Positions 1-7,541 of a stretch of DNA of 42,757 nt are shown here, piece after piece. The translations under genes were made by a program, and so were the position numbers. The DNA is from Solobacterium sp. UBA1761 (GTDB lineage: Bacteria; Bacillota_I; Bacilli_A; Erysipelotrichales; Erysipelotrichaceae), in NCBI GenBank assembly GCA_002315565.1, contig DCHD01000025.1, forward strand, positions 1 to 42,757, in the 5' to 3' direction. Under the pieces are notes generated by a model. That model did no database searches, had not been told where the DNA came from, and saw only the letters and a program-made list of their open reading frames with translations. Position 1 is the stretch's first letter; each line of letters begins with the position of its first letter.

Positions 1-677
1 AGATGGGTAAGAGATTCCCTGAATACGTTGTAAATCCAAGCGATGTAATCAGAGACTTCGGTGCCGATACATTAAGACTTTATGAAATGTTCATGGGTCC
101 TCTTGAAGCTGATAAACCTTGGAGCGATCAGGGTCTGGAAGCAACCCACAAGTGGATTGAAAGAGTATGGCGTCTGATTGATGACTATAAAGACAAGATC
201 GTTGACAACAACGATGGTTCACTGGACTTTGTATATAATGCAACAGTCAAGAAGATTACTGAAGATATCGAAGGTCTAAGACTTAATACTGCAATTTCTC
301 AGATGATGATCTTTGTGAATGAGTGTTACAAGGTTAAGGAAATCTATAAGCCATATCTGGTTAACTTTGTACAGATGCTGTCAGTATTCGCTCCACATGT
401 CGGAAGTGAAATGTACGAAATGCTGACAGGTGAAACTGAAACAGTATATCTTCCTTGGCCAACATTTGATGAGTCAAAACTGGCATTAAGTGAGATTGAA
501 GTTGTTGTACAGATCAACGGTAAAGTTAGAGCCAAGTTCATGGCCGCTACCGGAACTGCTGATGAAGAACTTTATAATAAGGCTCTTGAGCAGGAAAATG
601 TCATCAAGTTCATTAATGGTGCGGAAATAAAGAAGCACTTCGTCATCAAAGGAAAAATGGTCAATATCGTTATCTAG
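1..677 (+). CDS. leuS: Leucyl-tRNA synthetase, C-terminal part (truncated by window edge)
   Basis: This is the end of a class I leucyl-tRNA synthetase, which charges tRNA-Leu in the cytosol. The reading frame is open at the left edge, so the ATG at position 3 is not the start. It is the Met of the KMSKS-like loop, which reads MGKR here instead of the usual MSKS. Next come the family-typical blocks VVNPSDVI and GADTLRLYEMFMGPLE, the helical anticodon-binding domain (WIERVWRL), and the small C-terminal domain with VVVQINGKVRAK. About 224 residues are present, roughly the last quarter of the protein. A strong hairpin terminator follows directly. Identity is secure; only the KMSKS variant is unusual. 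Confidence 0.96.
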   Translation, partial: MGKRFPEYVVNPSDVIRDFGADTLRLYEMFMGPLEADKPWSDQGLEATHKWIERVWRLIDDYKDKIVDNNDGSLDFVYNATVKKITEDIEGLRLNTAISQMMIFVNECYKVKEIYKPYLVNFVQMLSVFAPHVGSEMYEMLTGETETVYLPWPTFDESKLALSEIEVVVQINGKVRAKFMAATGTADEELYNKALEQENVIKFINGAEIKKHFVIKGKMVNIVI

Positions 678-684
678 ATAGATT

Positions 685-718
685 AAAAGAAGTATCCAAT
701 TGGATACTTCTTTTTTTG
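685..718. terminator. Bidirectional terminator between leuS and the convergent hydrolase gene
   Basis: A perfect palindrome, AAGAAGTATCCAATTGGATACTTCTT, is followed by a T-run on the plus strand. On the minus strand the stem is followed by TTTTAATC. It lies exactly between two convergent stop codons, so it probably serves both genes. Confidence 0.85.
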
Positions 719-1678
719 CTATATTGATTGAGATATCAGCCAGTCTTTACAGAGAGTTGGCCATTTGGCAACCTGTGGAATATTCATTGCCAGGTCATTG
801 TGTCCATCCGCAAGTGCCAGTCCATGTACTCCTTCTGGGAAAAGGTGCATTTCAAACGGTACACCTGCTGCAGTCAAAGCCTGACCATAGCAGAATGAAT
901 TACGTGGATCATCAGAGTTGGTCTGCCAGATGAAGTGTGGTGGAGTATCTCGTCTGATGTTTACTTCAGGTGAGTAGTATACCAGTTCATCACGGTCCTT
1001 GAAGAATGGATTTCTGATTTCATTTACGAACGGGTTCATGAAGAAGCCCTGATACTGTCCGGCAAAACAGAAGGCACCATAGCCAAGTACTATTGCATCT
1101 GGTCGGCATGACTGCTTGTCTATTTCATCAGAATCGTCTCTGCCTAAGTCGAAGTGAGTTGCGAGATTTCCCGATAGCATGCCACCGGCTGAGAAGCCCA
1201 TGCAGCAGATTTTGTCAGTGATGTTAAGTTCATCCTTTTTGAATCTAAGGACTCTTACTGCTCTGGTTATATCGTCAAGCGCATCTTTTCTGGTATATGG
1301 CTTTACACGATAGGTAAGAATTGCACAGTTGAATCCCATATCGGCGAAACACTTGGCGATATTGAAACCTTCACATCCGGTTCTTGTCTCAAAGCCACCG
1401 CCATGACAAACGACGATAGTGCCCCTTTTTTCTTTGGTGCCCTGACCAGGGATAAAGATAATTGAAGGTTCAGGTTGATTCGGATCTTTGTCCTTGCTGT
1501 AGCCTGGAGTCTTGTCCCATAGCTTAATCAGTTCAAACTCATCAAGCAGGTCATTCCAGATTTTGAGATTGCCTTCAATATCCATTGTTCCATCGGGTTT
1601 ACGATGTTTAGAGATATTGCGGACAGCTCTGTCATTTGCGACAACGTCAGTCAGTTTATTGTAATTGTTCTCAAACAT
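719..1678 (-). CDS. Alpha/beta hydrolase, acetyl-esterase/lipase type (BD-FAE/Aes-like)
   Basis: A 319-residue cytoplasmic alpha/beta hydrolase with no signal peptide. The oxyanion-hole motif HGGG is at residues 92-95 and the nucleophile elbow GFSAGG has Ser163. The likely acid is Asp256 or Asp257 (NSDDP) and the likely base is His285 (EGVHGL). This arrangement is typical of small acetyl or xylan-ester hydrolases often named 'endo-1,4-beta-xylanase B-like' or BD-FAE. The gene starts one base after the stop of the upstream sugar ATPase, so the two are co-transcribed and probably translationally coupled. That pairing suggests it removes acyl groups from an imported sugar. The true ester substrate cannot be read from sequence. 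Confidence 0.85.
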   Translation of the reverse strand: MFENNYNKLTDVVANDRAVRNISKHRKPDGTMDIEGNLKIWNDLLDEFELIKLWDKTPGYSKDKDPNQPEPSIIFIPGQGTKEKRGTIVVCHGGGFETRTGCEGFNIAKCFADMGFNCAILTYRVKPYTRKDALDDITRAVRVLRFKKDELNITDKICCMGFSAGGMLSGNLATHFDLGRDDSDEIDKQSCRPDAIVLGYGAFCFAGQYQGFFMNPFVNEIRNPFFKDRDELVYYSPEVNIRRDTPPHFIWQTNSDDPRNSFCYGQALTAAGVPFEMHLFPEGVHGLALADGHNDLAMNIPQVAKWPTLCKDWLISQSI

Positions 1679-1679
1679 A

Positions 1680-2885
1680 TTAGATCAGATTCTTTTCTGT
1701 CTTGGCATCGAAGATGTGAATCAGTTCAGGATCGAAGTCAAATGTTACATTGCATCCTGGGTCAACACTTCTTAAGTCAAGTCCGGCAGTTGGAATAACT
1801 GCAACAACATCTTCACCGTTAAGGGTGATATGCAGATGGATTTCACTACCCATCATTTCACTTACTTCTACATTGCCCTTGAAGCCATCTTTTGCCAAAG
1901 CGATATGAACAGGTCTAATACCAGCAACAACATCGCATTCTTCCTGATTGTTTGCTTTCAGGATTTCCTGCTGAGCCTTAGAAAGTTTAATATCTCTTCC
2001 GGCAACTTCAACTGCATATTCACCGCCGACTTTCTTCAGCTTGCTTCCATGGAAGAAGTTCATTTGAGGAGTTCCGATGAATCCGGCAACAAACAGGTTA
2101 GATGGATGATTGAATACTTCCTGAGGAGTACCGATCTGCTGAATGAAACCGTCTCTCATTACGACGATTCTATCACCAAGTGTCATAGCTTCAACCTGGT
2201 CATGAGTTACATATACGAATGTAGTATGGATCTTCTTACGAAGTTTGATGATTTCAGAACGCATCTGACCTCTCAGTTTAGCATCCAGGTTAGATAGAGG
2301 TTCATCCATCAAAAGTACTTCTGGATTTCTTACGATTGCTCGGCCAATCGCAACACGCTGTCTTTGACCACCTGACAGTGCTTTTGGCAGTCTGTCCAGA
2401 TATTCAGTGATATCCAGAATTTCAGCAGCTTCCTTAACCTTGGCATCTATTTCTTCTTTTGGAGCATGTTTCAGTTTTAATGAGAAGCCCATATTGTCAT
2501 AGACAGTCATATGAGGATACAGCGCATAGTTCTGGAATACCATTGCGATGTTACGGTCTTTTGGAGCGATGACATTTGAAAGTTTGTCACCGATATAAAG
2601 TTCACCTTCAGTGATTTCTTCAAGTCCGGCAATCATTCTAAGAGTTGTAGACTTACCACAGCCAGAAGGACCAACAAGTACGATGAATTCACCATCCTTG
2701 ATTTCCAGATTGAATTCCTGAACAGCTACTACGCCTTCATCAGTAATCTGAAGATTAGCTTTTGGAGCCTTGTAGACTTCATCGGCTTTTTTCTTTCTTT
2801 TCTTGGCAGCTCTTTCGTTTGCCCTCATCTCATCAGGTGAGACATGATAGATCTTCTTGATGTTCTTTAAAGTAATACTTGACAT
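1680..2885 (-). CDS. Carbohydrate ABC transporter ATPase, MsmX/UgpC type, with lysine-rich N-terminal insertion
   Basis: A 401-residue ATPase of the MsmX/UgpC/MalK family, which energises sugar importers and is often shared between several permeases. Walker A GPSGCGKST is at 72-80, the Q-loop Gln at 118, LSGGQ at 160-164, Walker B LLMDE at 181-185 and the H-loop His at 218. A TOBE-type regulatory domain occupies the last third. Residues about 14-48 are an extra segment rich in Lys and Arg, inserted between the first beta strand and VAVQEFNL, making it longer than the usual 360-370 residues. The second sugar ATPase in this window (25763-26911) has a similar insertion. No binding protein or permease lies beside it, so it probably serves transporters encoded elsewhere, possibly those at 20826-22722. 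Confidence 0.93.
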   Translation of the reverse strand: MSSITLKNIKKIYHVSPDEMRANERAAKKRKKKADEVYKAPKANLQITDEGVVAVQEFNLEIKDGEFIVLVGPSGCGKSTTLRMIAGLEEITEGELYIGDKLSNVIAPKDRNIAMVFQNYALYPHMTVYDNMGFSLKLKHAPKEEIDAKVKEAAEILDITEYLDRLPKALSGGQRQRVAIGRAIVRNPEVLLMDEPLSNLDAKLRGQMRSEIIKLRKKIHTTFVYVTHDQVEAMTLGDRIVVMRDGFIQQIGTPQEVFNHPSNLFVAGFIGTPQMNFFHGSKLKKVGGEYAVEVAGRDIKLSKAQQEILKANNQEECDVVAGIRPVHIALAKDGFKGNVEVSEMMGSEIHLHITLNGEDVVAVIPTAGLDLRSVDPGCNVTFDFDPELIHIFDAKTEKNLI

Positions 2886-2895
2886 GATTTTGACT

Positions 2896-3030
2896 CTGAT
2901 ATCTCAGCATCCGCCCTGATATCTCGCAGTTAAACGCCTTACATTAACTGCCTTATCGGCAAGTCTCCACATTGCCGCACCACGAGTCGGTGGTTTCCTC
3001 CTTTTTTTATCCGTTAGAAGTGGAGAAACG
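2896..3030 (-). promoter_or_regulatory. Structured 5' leader of the MsmX-type gene
   Basis: On the minus strand this region can form consecutive hairpins: CCGTT/AACGG (3011-3031 area), ACCAC/GTGGT (2979-2994), CGGCAA/TTGCCG (2957-2977) and GCAGTTAA/TTAACTGC (2927-2950). The sequence GAGATATCAG occurs twice with a period of exactly 20 bases (2896-2905 and 2916-2925). A strong GGAGG (2997-3001) lies far from the ATPase start, and that start has no clear Shine-Dalgarno of its own. Such GC-rich structure stands out in AT-rich DNA. It does not match any riboswitch class I recognise. A short ORF (2904-2972) overlaps the hairpins. Confidence 0.5.
2904..2972 (-). CDS. Possible 22-residue leader peptide upstream of the MsmX-type ATPase
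   Basis: ATG at 2972 opens a 22-codon frame (MWRLADKAVN...RYQGGC) that stops at 2904, 18 bases before the ATPase start. The only strong Shine-Dalgarno in the leader, GGAGG at 2997-3001, is 24 bases upstream of this ATG. If the ACCAC/GTGGT hairpin between them folds, the effective distance is about 8 bases, which is favourable. The peptide is basic and ends in Cys. It may be a regulatory leader, a chance ORF in a structured RNA, or both. I do not recognise a family. Confidence 0.3.
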   Translation of the reverse strand: MWRLADKAVNVRRLTARYQGGC

Positions 3031-3110
3031 GTTGTTAATACTATTATTTCAAATTAAAAACTATTAAAAGATAAATATAGTAAGTAGTTCTATTAAAAAA
3101 GTGGATTATG

Positions 3111-3138
3111 TTAGAAAATCAAAAGAATTAGCTATAAT
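3111..3138 (+). promoter_or_regulatory. Candidate promoter of the esterase/phosphorylase operon
   Basis: The -10 hexamer TATAAT (3133-3138) is a perfect match. A weak -35, TTAGAA (3111-3116), sits at a 16-base spacing. The leader to the first start codon at 3193 is about 48 bases and ends in a purine-rich stretch (GAGGTAAAAGGCG). The weak -35 suggests help from an activator. Confidence 0.45.
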
Positions 3139-3192
3139 TTTTGTTTAATTCATCAGGCAGCTGTTGATAGACTAAAAATGAGGTAAAAGGCG

Positions 3193-4698
3193 ATGAGACT
3201 AAAACCAGGTTTGATATTTTCTGAACATATGGTCTTACAGAGAAATAAGACACTGTATGTTTTTGGTGAGAGTATTGATAACGACATAATTAAAGTTACA
3301 CTTAATAAACAGACAGCAATCTGTACATGTACTGATGGAAGATGGGTTGCTGAGCTAAGTCCAGAAAAGGAAAACGAAAAGACTGTACTTAGAATTGAAT
3401 CAGAAACACTGGATGAAAAGATTGAGTTCTCTGATGTGGCAATCGGTGAAGTAATACTTGCCGGTGGTCAGTCAAACATGGAATTCATCATGAAATATGA
3501 CATAGATTTTGAAGAAATGAAAAAAGATGAAAAAGATGATTTCATCAGATATTTTGCCTATCCTCAGACCTGCTTCAAAGGTTTCATTGAAAAAGAAGGA
3601 CTCGGTAAGTTTGGTTTATGGCGCAGATGGGATAAAGAAGAAGACCGTAAAGAGTTTTCAGCGGTGAGCCTTTATATGGCCAAGGTGTTAAGAGAAAAAC
3701 TGAATGTTCCTGTTGGCATCATCTCGGCGAACTGGGGTGGTACACCGGCTGTGACCTGGACAAAAAGAGAAGATGTAGAAGCCAATCCGGCGCAGAAAGC
3801 AATTATTGACTGGCGCGATAAATGTATGGCCGAACTTGATATGGCAAAATATTATGCCGCATCAGAAAAGAAGATTCCAAAACCTACTAAGGAGATGGAA
3901 CGGTTCACTGACTACTTCATGATGGGTGGCGATATGAGAGAGTTCTTTAAGAACGGACCGCCACCAATGAATCCAGATGTTTATTCAGCGTGGAATCCAG
4001 GACCAAGATCATGTATATTCCCGGGAAATCTCTATGAGAATATCCTTTTGAATATTGCACCATATGCTATCAGAGCCTTTACATTCTGGCAGGGTGAAGA
4101 TGATGACGCAAGAGACTGGGCAGAGTTCTATGATTCCAGTATGATTACAATGATCAACTCATGGCGCAATCTCTGGAACGAAGAAATACCATTCTTCCAG
4201 GTTGAACTTTCAAACTTCAAAGGTGTGGGTGTTACAGCAGCCAAGAAGTATCCTCTGATCAGGCAACTTCAGCACAGTATTACCACAAAGCTTGAAAAGG
4301 TATATACCGTCTCAAGTATGGATATCGGTGAAGAATACAACATTCACCCTAGACACAAACAGCCGGTCGGTACAAGACTTGGAAAGATGATTATGAAATA
4401 TGTCTTCAATGAAGATATAAAAGCTGACTGTCCTGATGTTAAGAGTATTGAATATAGTGACAACAGAATAATCATCAGCTTCGTATTTGCGGAAAGACTT
4501 GTTATAAATGGCGATATCTATGAAAGCCTTAAGGTAAATGATTCTGGAGACTATGATTATGAAGTAAATGGAAACAGAATAATAATTGAGTGCAAAGACA
4601 GAATCAATAAAATTGAATACTGTTACGATAACTATTCAAAGACATGCATCTTTAACGAAGAAGGCAATCCGGCATTCGGATTCAGAAGGGAGTTCTAG
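3193..4698 (+). CDS. Sialate O-acetylesterase-like SGNH esterase (SASA family)
   Basis: A 501-residue esterase of the SIAE/SASA family (PF03629), enzymes that remove O-acetyl groups from sialic acid or from plant-polysaccharide fragments. The N-terminal beta domain begins GLIFSEHMVLQR. The SGNH nucleophile is in AGGQSNMEF (Ser94), the block-V-like pair is DIGE...IHPRHK (Asp377, His385), and NWGGTPAVTW and FWQGEDD are also family-typical. There is no signal peptide, unlike most secreted members, so it probably acts on imported sugars. It is the first gene of a six-gene operon, and the next start codon follows its stop directly. An acetylxylan or acetylmannan role is as likely as sialate, since no nan genes are present. 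Confidence 0.88.
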   Translation: MRLKPGLIFSEHMVLQRNKTLYVFGESIDNDIIKVTLNKQTAICTCTDGRWVAELSPEKENEKTVLRIESETLDEKIEFSDVAIGEVILAGGQSNMEFIMKYDIDFEEMKKDEKDDFIRYFAYPQTCFKGFIEKEGLGKFGLWRRWDKEEDRKEFSAVSLYMAKVLREKLNVPVGIISANWGGTPAVTWTKREDVEANPAQKAIIDWRDKCMAELDMAKYYAASEKKIPKPTKEMERFTDYFMMGGDMREFFKNGPPPMNPDVYSAWNPGPRSCIFPGNLYENILLNIAPYAIRAFTFWQGEDDDARDWAEFYDSSMITMINSWRNLWNEEIPFFQVELSNFKGVGVTAAKKYPLIRQLQHSITTKLEKVYTVSSMDIGEEYNIHPRHKQPVGTRLGKMIMKYVFNEDIKADCPDVKSIEYSDNRIIISFVFAERLVINGDIYESLKVNDSGDYDYEVNGNRIIIECKDRINKIEYCYDNYSKTCIFNEEGNPAFGFRREF

Positions 4699-5544
4699 AT
4701 GAAGATAAAAGAAGTAGTAGATAAGATACTGGCATATCATCCTGATTTTGGACCTGATTATCATGGCTGCGATGAATACAAATGCGGTAATCCGGAAGAT
4801 GAATGTACCGGTATTGTTACAGCGCTGGTTCCAACGGTAAATGTCATCAGAAAAGCGATTGAACTTAATGCCAATCTGATTATTGTCCATGAACCAATCT
4901 TCTATACATCACTCGATAAGGGTGGCTGGTATCAGGACTTTGAGAATGAAGTCTACAATGAGAAAAGAAAACTGATTGATGATCATCACATCTGTATCTG
5001 GAGAGACCATGATCATCTTCATGCCCATAATCCTGACGGTATCTTTACCGGAACAATGAAATATTACGGATTTGGGGATAATTACGAAGTGATATCTGAC
5101 GGCCATATGTTTTCAAGTTTTGTTGTCAGATTTGAAGAAAAGACACTTGGTGAGTTATGCGAATTCTTCTCAAAGAAGATTCCGCTCAATGGTGTAAGAG
5201 TAATCGGTAATCTTGAACAGAAAGTTTCAAGTATGGCCTTCATTGGACATCTCTATCCGATGGGTGATCTCAACGATGAATATTCAGTCAAAATGATTAA
5301 GATAGCTCAGATGGTTGATGTGGTTATACCAGGTGAAACGATTGACTGGACATTGCTTTCCTATATCAGGGATGCAGTTGAACTCGGTAAGAACAAGGCA
5401 ATGATTTCTATCGGTCATTTCAATGGCGAAGAACTCGGTTCAAAATATATGAAAGACTGGCTTGGTGATCTGATTGATCATCAGGTTGAAATAACATATG
5501 TGCCAAGTGGCGATATGTATAACTATTACGTAAACAAGGAGTAG
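4699..5544 (+). CDS. NIF3-family (DUF34) metal-binding protein
   Basis: A 281-residue member of the NIF3/DUF34 superfamily, metal-dependent proteins of debated function sometimes labelled GTP cyclohydrolase 1 type 2. The family core is visible as NLIIVHEPIFYT (His64, Glu65), a His cluster WRDHDHLHAH (103-110), and C-terminal ISIGHFNGEE with a further His and Glu. These are the usual di-metal ligands. The family's Gly-rich GxGxG segment is replaced by MAFIGHLYPMGD. The ATG follows the stop of the preceding esterase with no gap, and the next start is 4 bases downstream, so it is firmly inside the sugar-ester operon. That suggests a hydrolytic role on a sugar or glycoside here. The function is inferred, not known. 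Confidence 0.8.
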   Translation: MKIKEVVDKILAYHPDFGPDYHGCDEYKCGNPEDECTGIVTALVPTVNVIRKAIELNANLIIVHEPIFYTSLDKGGWYQDFENEVYNEKRKLIDDHHICIWRDHDHLHAHNPDGIFTGTMKYYGFGDNYEVISDGHMFSSFVVRFEEKTLGELCEFFSKKIPLNGVRVIGNLEQKVSSMAFIGHLYPMGDLNDEYSVKMIKIAQMVDVVIPGETIDWTLLSYIRDAVELGKNKAMISIGHFNGEELGSKYMKDWLGDLIDHQVEITYVPSGDMYNYYVNKE

Positions 5545-5548
5545 AAAT

Positions 5549-6652
5549 ATGAAAATCAGCGAATTACTGCCATTAATGAACATTCATGGAAGACACATTG
5601 TAGACAAAGAAAATGATCTTCTGTTTACTGACTGGACCTGTTCCGGTTTTACAATCGGTGTAAAAGGAACATATCTCAAAGTTAAGGTAAAAGCTTTATA
5701 TGATCAGGTTCCTGACTTTTTTATCAAGGGTGAACTGCCAAAAGATTGGCCATGTATTGCCGCAAGTATTGACTCAAGTGAAGAACTTACTGCCAGACAG
5801 AAGATTGATGAAGAAGAAAAATGGATTGAAATCTACCGCACAGACAAGATTGAAGAACATGCCGTTCGTCTAATCAAACTATCAGAAAATGCCAGAGGTA
5901 AATTGGCATATGCCGAACTTGAGACTGATGGCGAATTCTATAAGGTTTCAGATGATAAAAAAGTAAAGATTGAGATTATCGGTGATTCAATTACCTGCGG
6001 ATATGGAAATGAAGATCTTGGCGGTGGTGTAGGAAAGTTTGACACCAATCAGGAAAATGGCTGGACTTCGTATGCTGCTCAGGCTTCAAGAAAACTGGGT
6101 TATGAATTCTCAATGGTATGTGAATCCGGTATCTGTGCTGTACAGCCACAGTTTTCACCATTCAAGATGCATGCCATGGAAGATATCTACGCCTATGAAG
6201 ATGCACTTCTTGAAGAAAAACTCGGCAAAGAAAAGACAGAACACAAGTTTGACAATGACATCGTCATCGCTTCTTTGTGTACCAACGATACCAATCCAAT
6301 CAAGTTTGCGAATGATTTTGAGAAAGTTGAACCAGGTGAAAAGTGGTTTGAAGAACACTATTATGAATTCGTAAAACAGTTAAGAAGATGCAATGGTCCA
6401 GAAACCAACATTATCTGCTGTCTTGGACCAATGGATTATTATCTCTACTACCGCATGTATAATGCGATTGAAAGATATAAGAAAGAATCTGGCGATAAAA
6501 AGATTTTCTGTTTTGAGTTCATGCCAATGAACGTCTTCTTTGAAGGTGTAGGTGGTGCAGGCCATCCGTCACAGAAGACTCATGACCGCATGGCTGTAGA
6601 ACTTATGAACTACATTAAAAAGTTCTGTGGAGCTGAATATGAAAATAGATAA
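5549..6652 (+). CDS. CE2-like SGNH/GDSL acetylesterase with N-terminal jelly-roll domain
   Basis: A 367-residue two-domain esterase. Residues about 1-135 resemble the N-terminal beta-sandwich of family CE2 acetylesterases. Residues about 138-360 are an SGNH hydrolase with block I GDSITCGYG (Ser147), the central SLCTNDTN block, and a C-terminal GHPSQKTHDRMA that supplies the catalytic His (His339 or His345). CE2 enzymes remove acetyl groups from xylan and mannan oligosaccharides, often acting at the 6-O position of sugars. No signal peptide is present, so the enzyme is cytoplasmic. The gene lies in the middle of the operon and its 3' end overlaps the kinase start by 14 bases. Confidence 0.85.
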   Translation: MKISELLPLMNIHGRHIVDKENDLLFTDWTCSGFTIGVKGTYLKVKVKALYDQVPDFFIKGELPKDWPCIAASIDSSEELTARQKIDEEEKWIEIYRTDKIEEHAVRLIKLSENARGKLAYAELETDGEFYKVSDDKKVKIEIIGDSITCGYGNEDLGGGVGKFDTNQENGWTSYAAQASRKLGYEFSMVCESGICAVQPQFSPFKMHAMEDIYAYEDALLEEKLGKEKTEHKFDNDIVIASLCTNDTNPIKFANDFEKVEPGEKWFEEHYYEFVKQLRRCNGPETNIICCLGPMDYYLYYRMYNAIERYKKESGDKKIFCFEFMPMNVFFEGVGGAGHPSQKTHDRMAVELMNYIKKFCGAEYENR

Positions 6653-7541
6653 TGTGATAATTCCTGAAGTGATTAAAACTGATGAAGTAAAAAAAGGTGA
6701 TATGCCTGGCGACAAGATTGTGATTGGTGAAGACCACATTAAAAAAGCCAGAACAATCTTTCCTTTGCTTGTTGAAGAAATCAATAAACTGAACAGAGAC
6801 AAAATAGTCATTTCAGTATTTGGCGGTTCTGGTGTCGGTAAGAGTGAAATAGCTTCCCTGCTTGGTTTTTTCTTAGAAAAACAGGGAATCGGTTCGTATG
6901 TTTTGTCGGGTGACAACTATCCAAGACGTATTCCGCTTTATAACGATGCAGAAAGAATGTCTGTCTACAGAAGCGGTGGACTTAAAGGTATGGTCAAAAC
7001 CGGTGTCTACAACAGTGAAACAAGAAAGATACTTGATGAACTGTGGCAGAAGGAAACAGATTCTGATCCTTCTGTTGTAACAGATTATCCGTGGATGTCT
7101 GAATACCAGAAAGCCGGAAGAATGGCACTGAAGAAATATCTCGGTACTGACAAGGAACAGGATTACGAGGAACTCAACAATATAATCGCTTCATTCAGAA
7201 AAGGTGAAGAAAAGATTATGCTCAAGCGTATGGGTAAAACCGAAGAAGAACGCTGGTATGACGAGATTGATTTCTCAAATATAAATGTTCTGATTATTGA
7301 ATGGACTCATGGCGGCAACAAGCGCCTTGAGGGAATTGATATTCCGGTATTTTTGAATTCTACTGTAGCAGAGACAATGGAACACAGAAAAATCAGAGCC
7401 AGAGATGGCAAAGTTGATTCAGCATTTACTACTATGGTTCTTTCTATTGAACAGGAAGAACTGTTTGAAAGACATGGCGATGCCAAGATAATCATCTCAA
7501 AAGCAGGAGACATTATTTCTGCGGAAGAAGTGACACAATGA
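6639..7541 (+). CDS. P-loop kinase, probably small-molecule (sugar or glycerate type), substrate unknown
   Basis: A 300-residue P-loop protein. The ATG at 6639 is chosen over an upstream in-frame GTG at 6627 because GTGGAG lies at good spacing before it. The P-loop FGGSGVGKS is at residues 61-69, followed by SYVLSGDNYPRRIP and ERMSVYRSGGLKGM. A possible Walker B-like strand is NVLIIEWTHGG, and HRKIRARD resembles the lid region of uridine-kinase/phosphoribulokinase-type enzymes. It overlaps the following phosphorylase gene by ATGA, so the two are translationally coupled. The obvious hypothesis is that it phosphorylates the acceptor or sugar released by the phosphorylase. Automatic names such as adenylylsulfate kinase would be unsupported. 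Confidence 0.7.
   Translation: MKIDNVIIPEVIKTDEVKKGDMPGDKIVIGEDHIKKARTIFPLLVEEINKLNRDKIVISVFGGSGVGKSEIASLLGFFLEKQGIGSYVLSGDNYPRRIPLYNDAERMSVYRSGGLKGMVKTGVYNSETRKILDELWQKETDSDPSVVTDYPWMSEYQKAGRMALKKYLGTDKEQDYEELNNIIASFRKGEEKIMLKRMGKTEEERWYDEIDFSNINVLIIEWTHGGNKRLEGIDIPVFLNSTVAETMEHRKIRARDGKVDSAFTTMVLSIEQEELFERHGDAKIIISKAGDIISAEEVTQ

Noticed and set aside
2941..3008. Plus-strand reading as a small RNA ending like a Cas9 tracrRNA (ACGAGTCGGTGGT then a T-run)
   Set aside because: No cas gene, repeat array or anti-repeat is present, the T-run is separated from the stem by TTCCTCC, and the same bases make better sense as the minus-strand Shine-Dalgarno and leader.
6627..6638. GTG at 6627 as the start of the kinase gene
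   Set aside because: The ATG at 6639 has GTGGAG at good spacing and gives less overlap with the upstream esterase gene.
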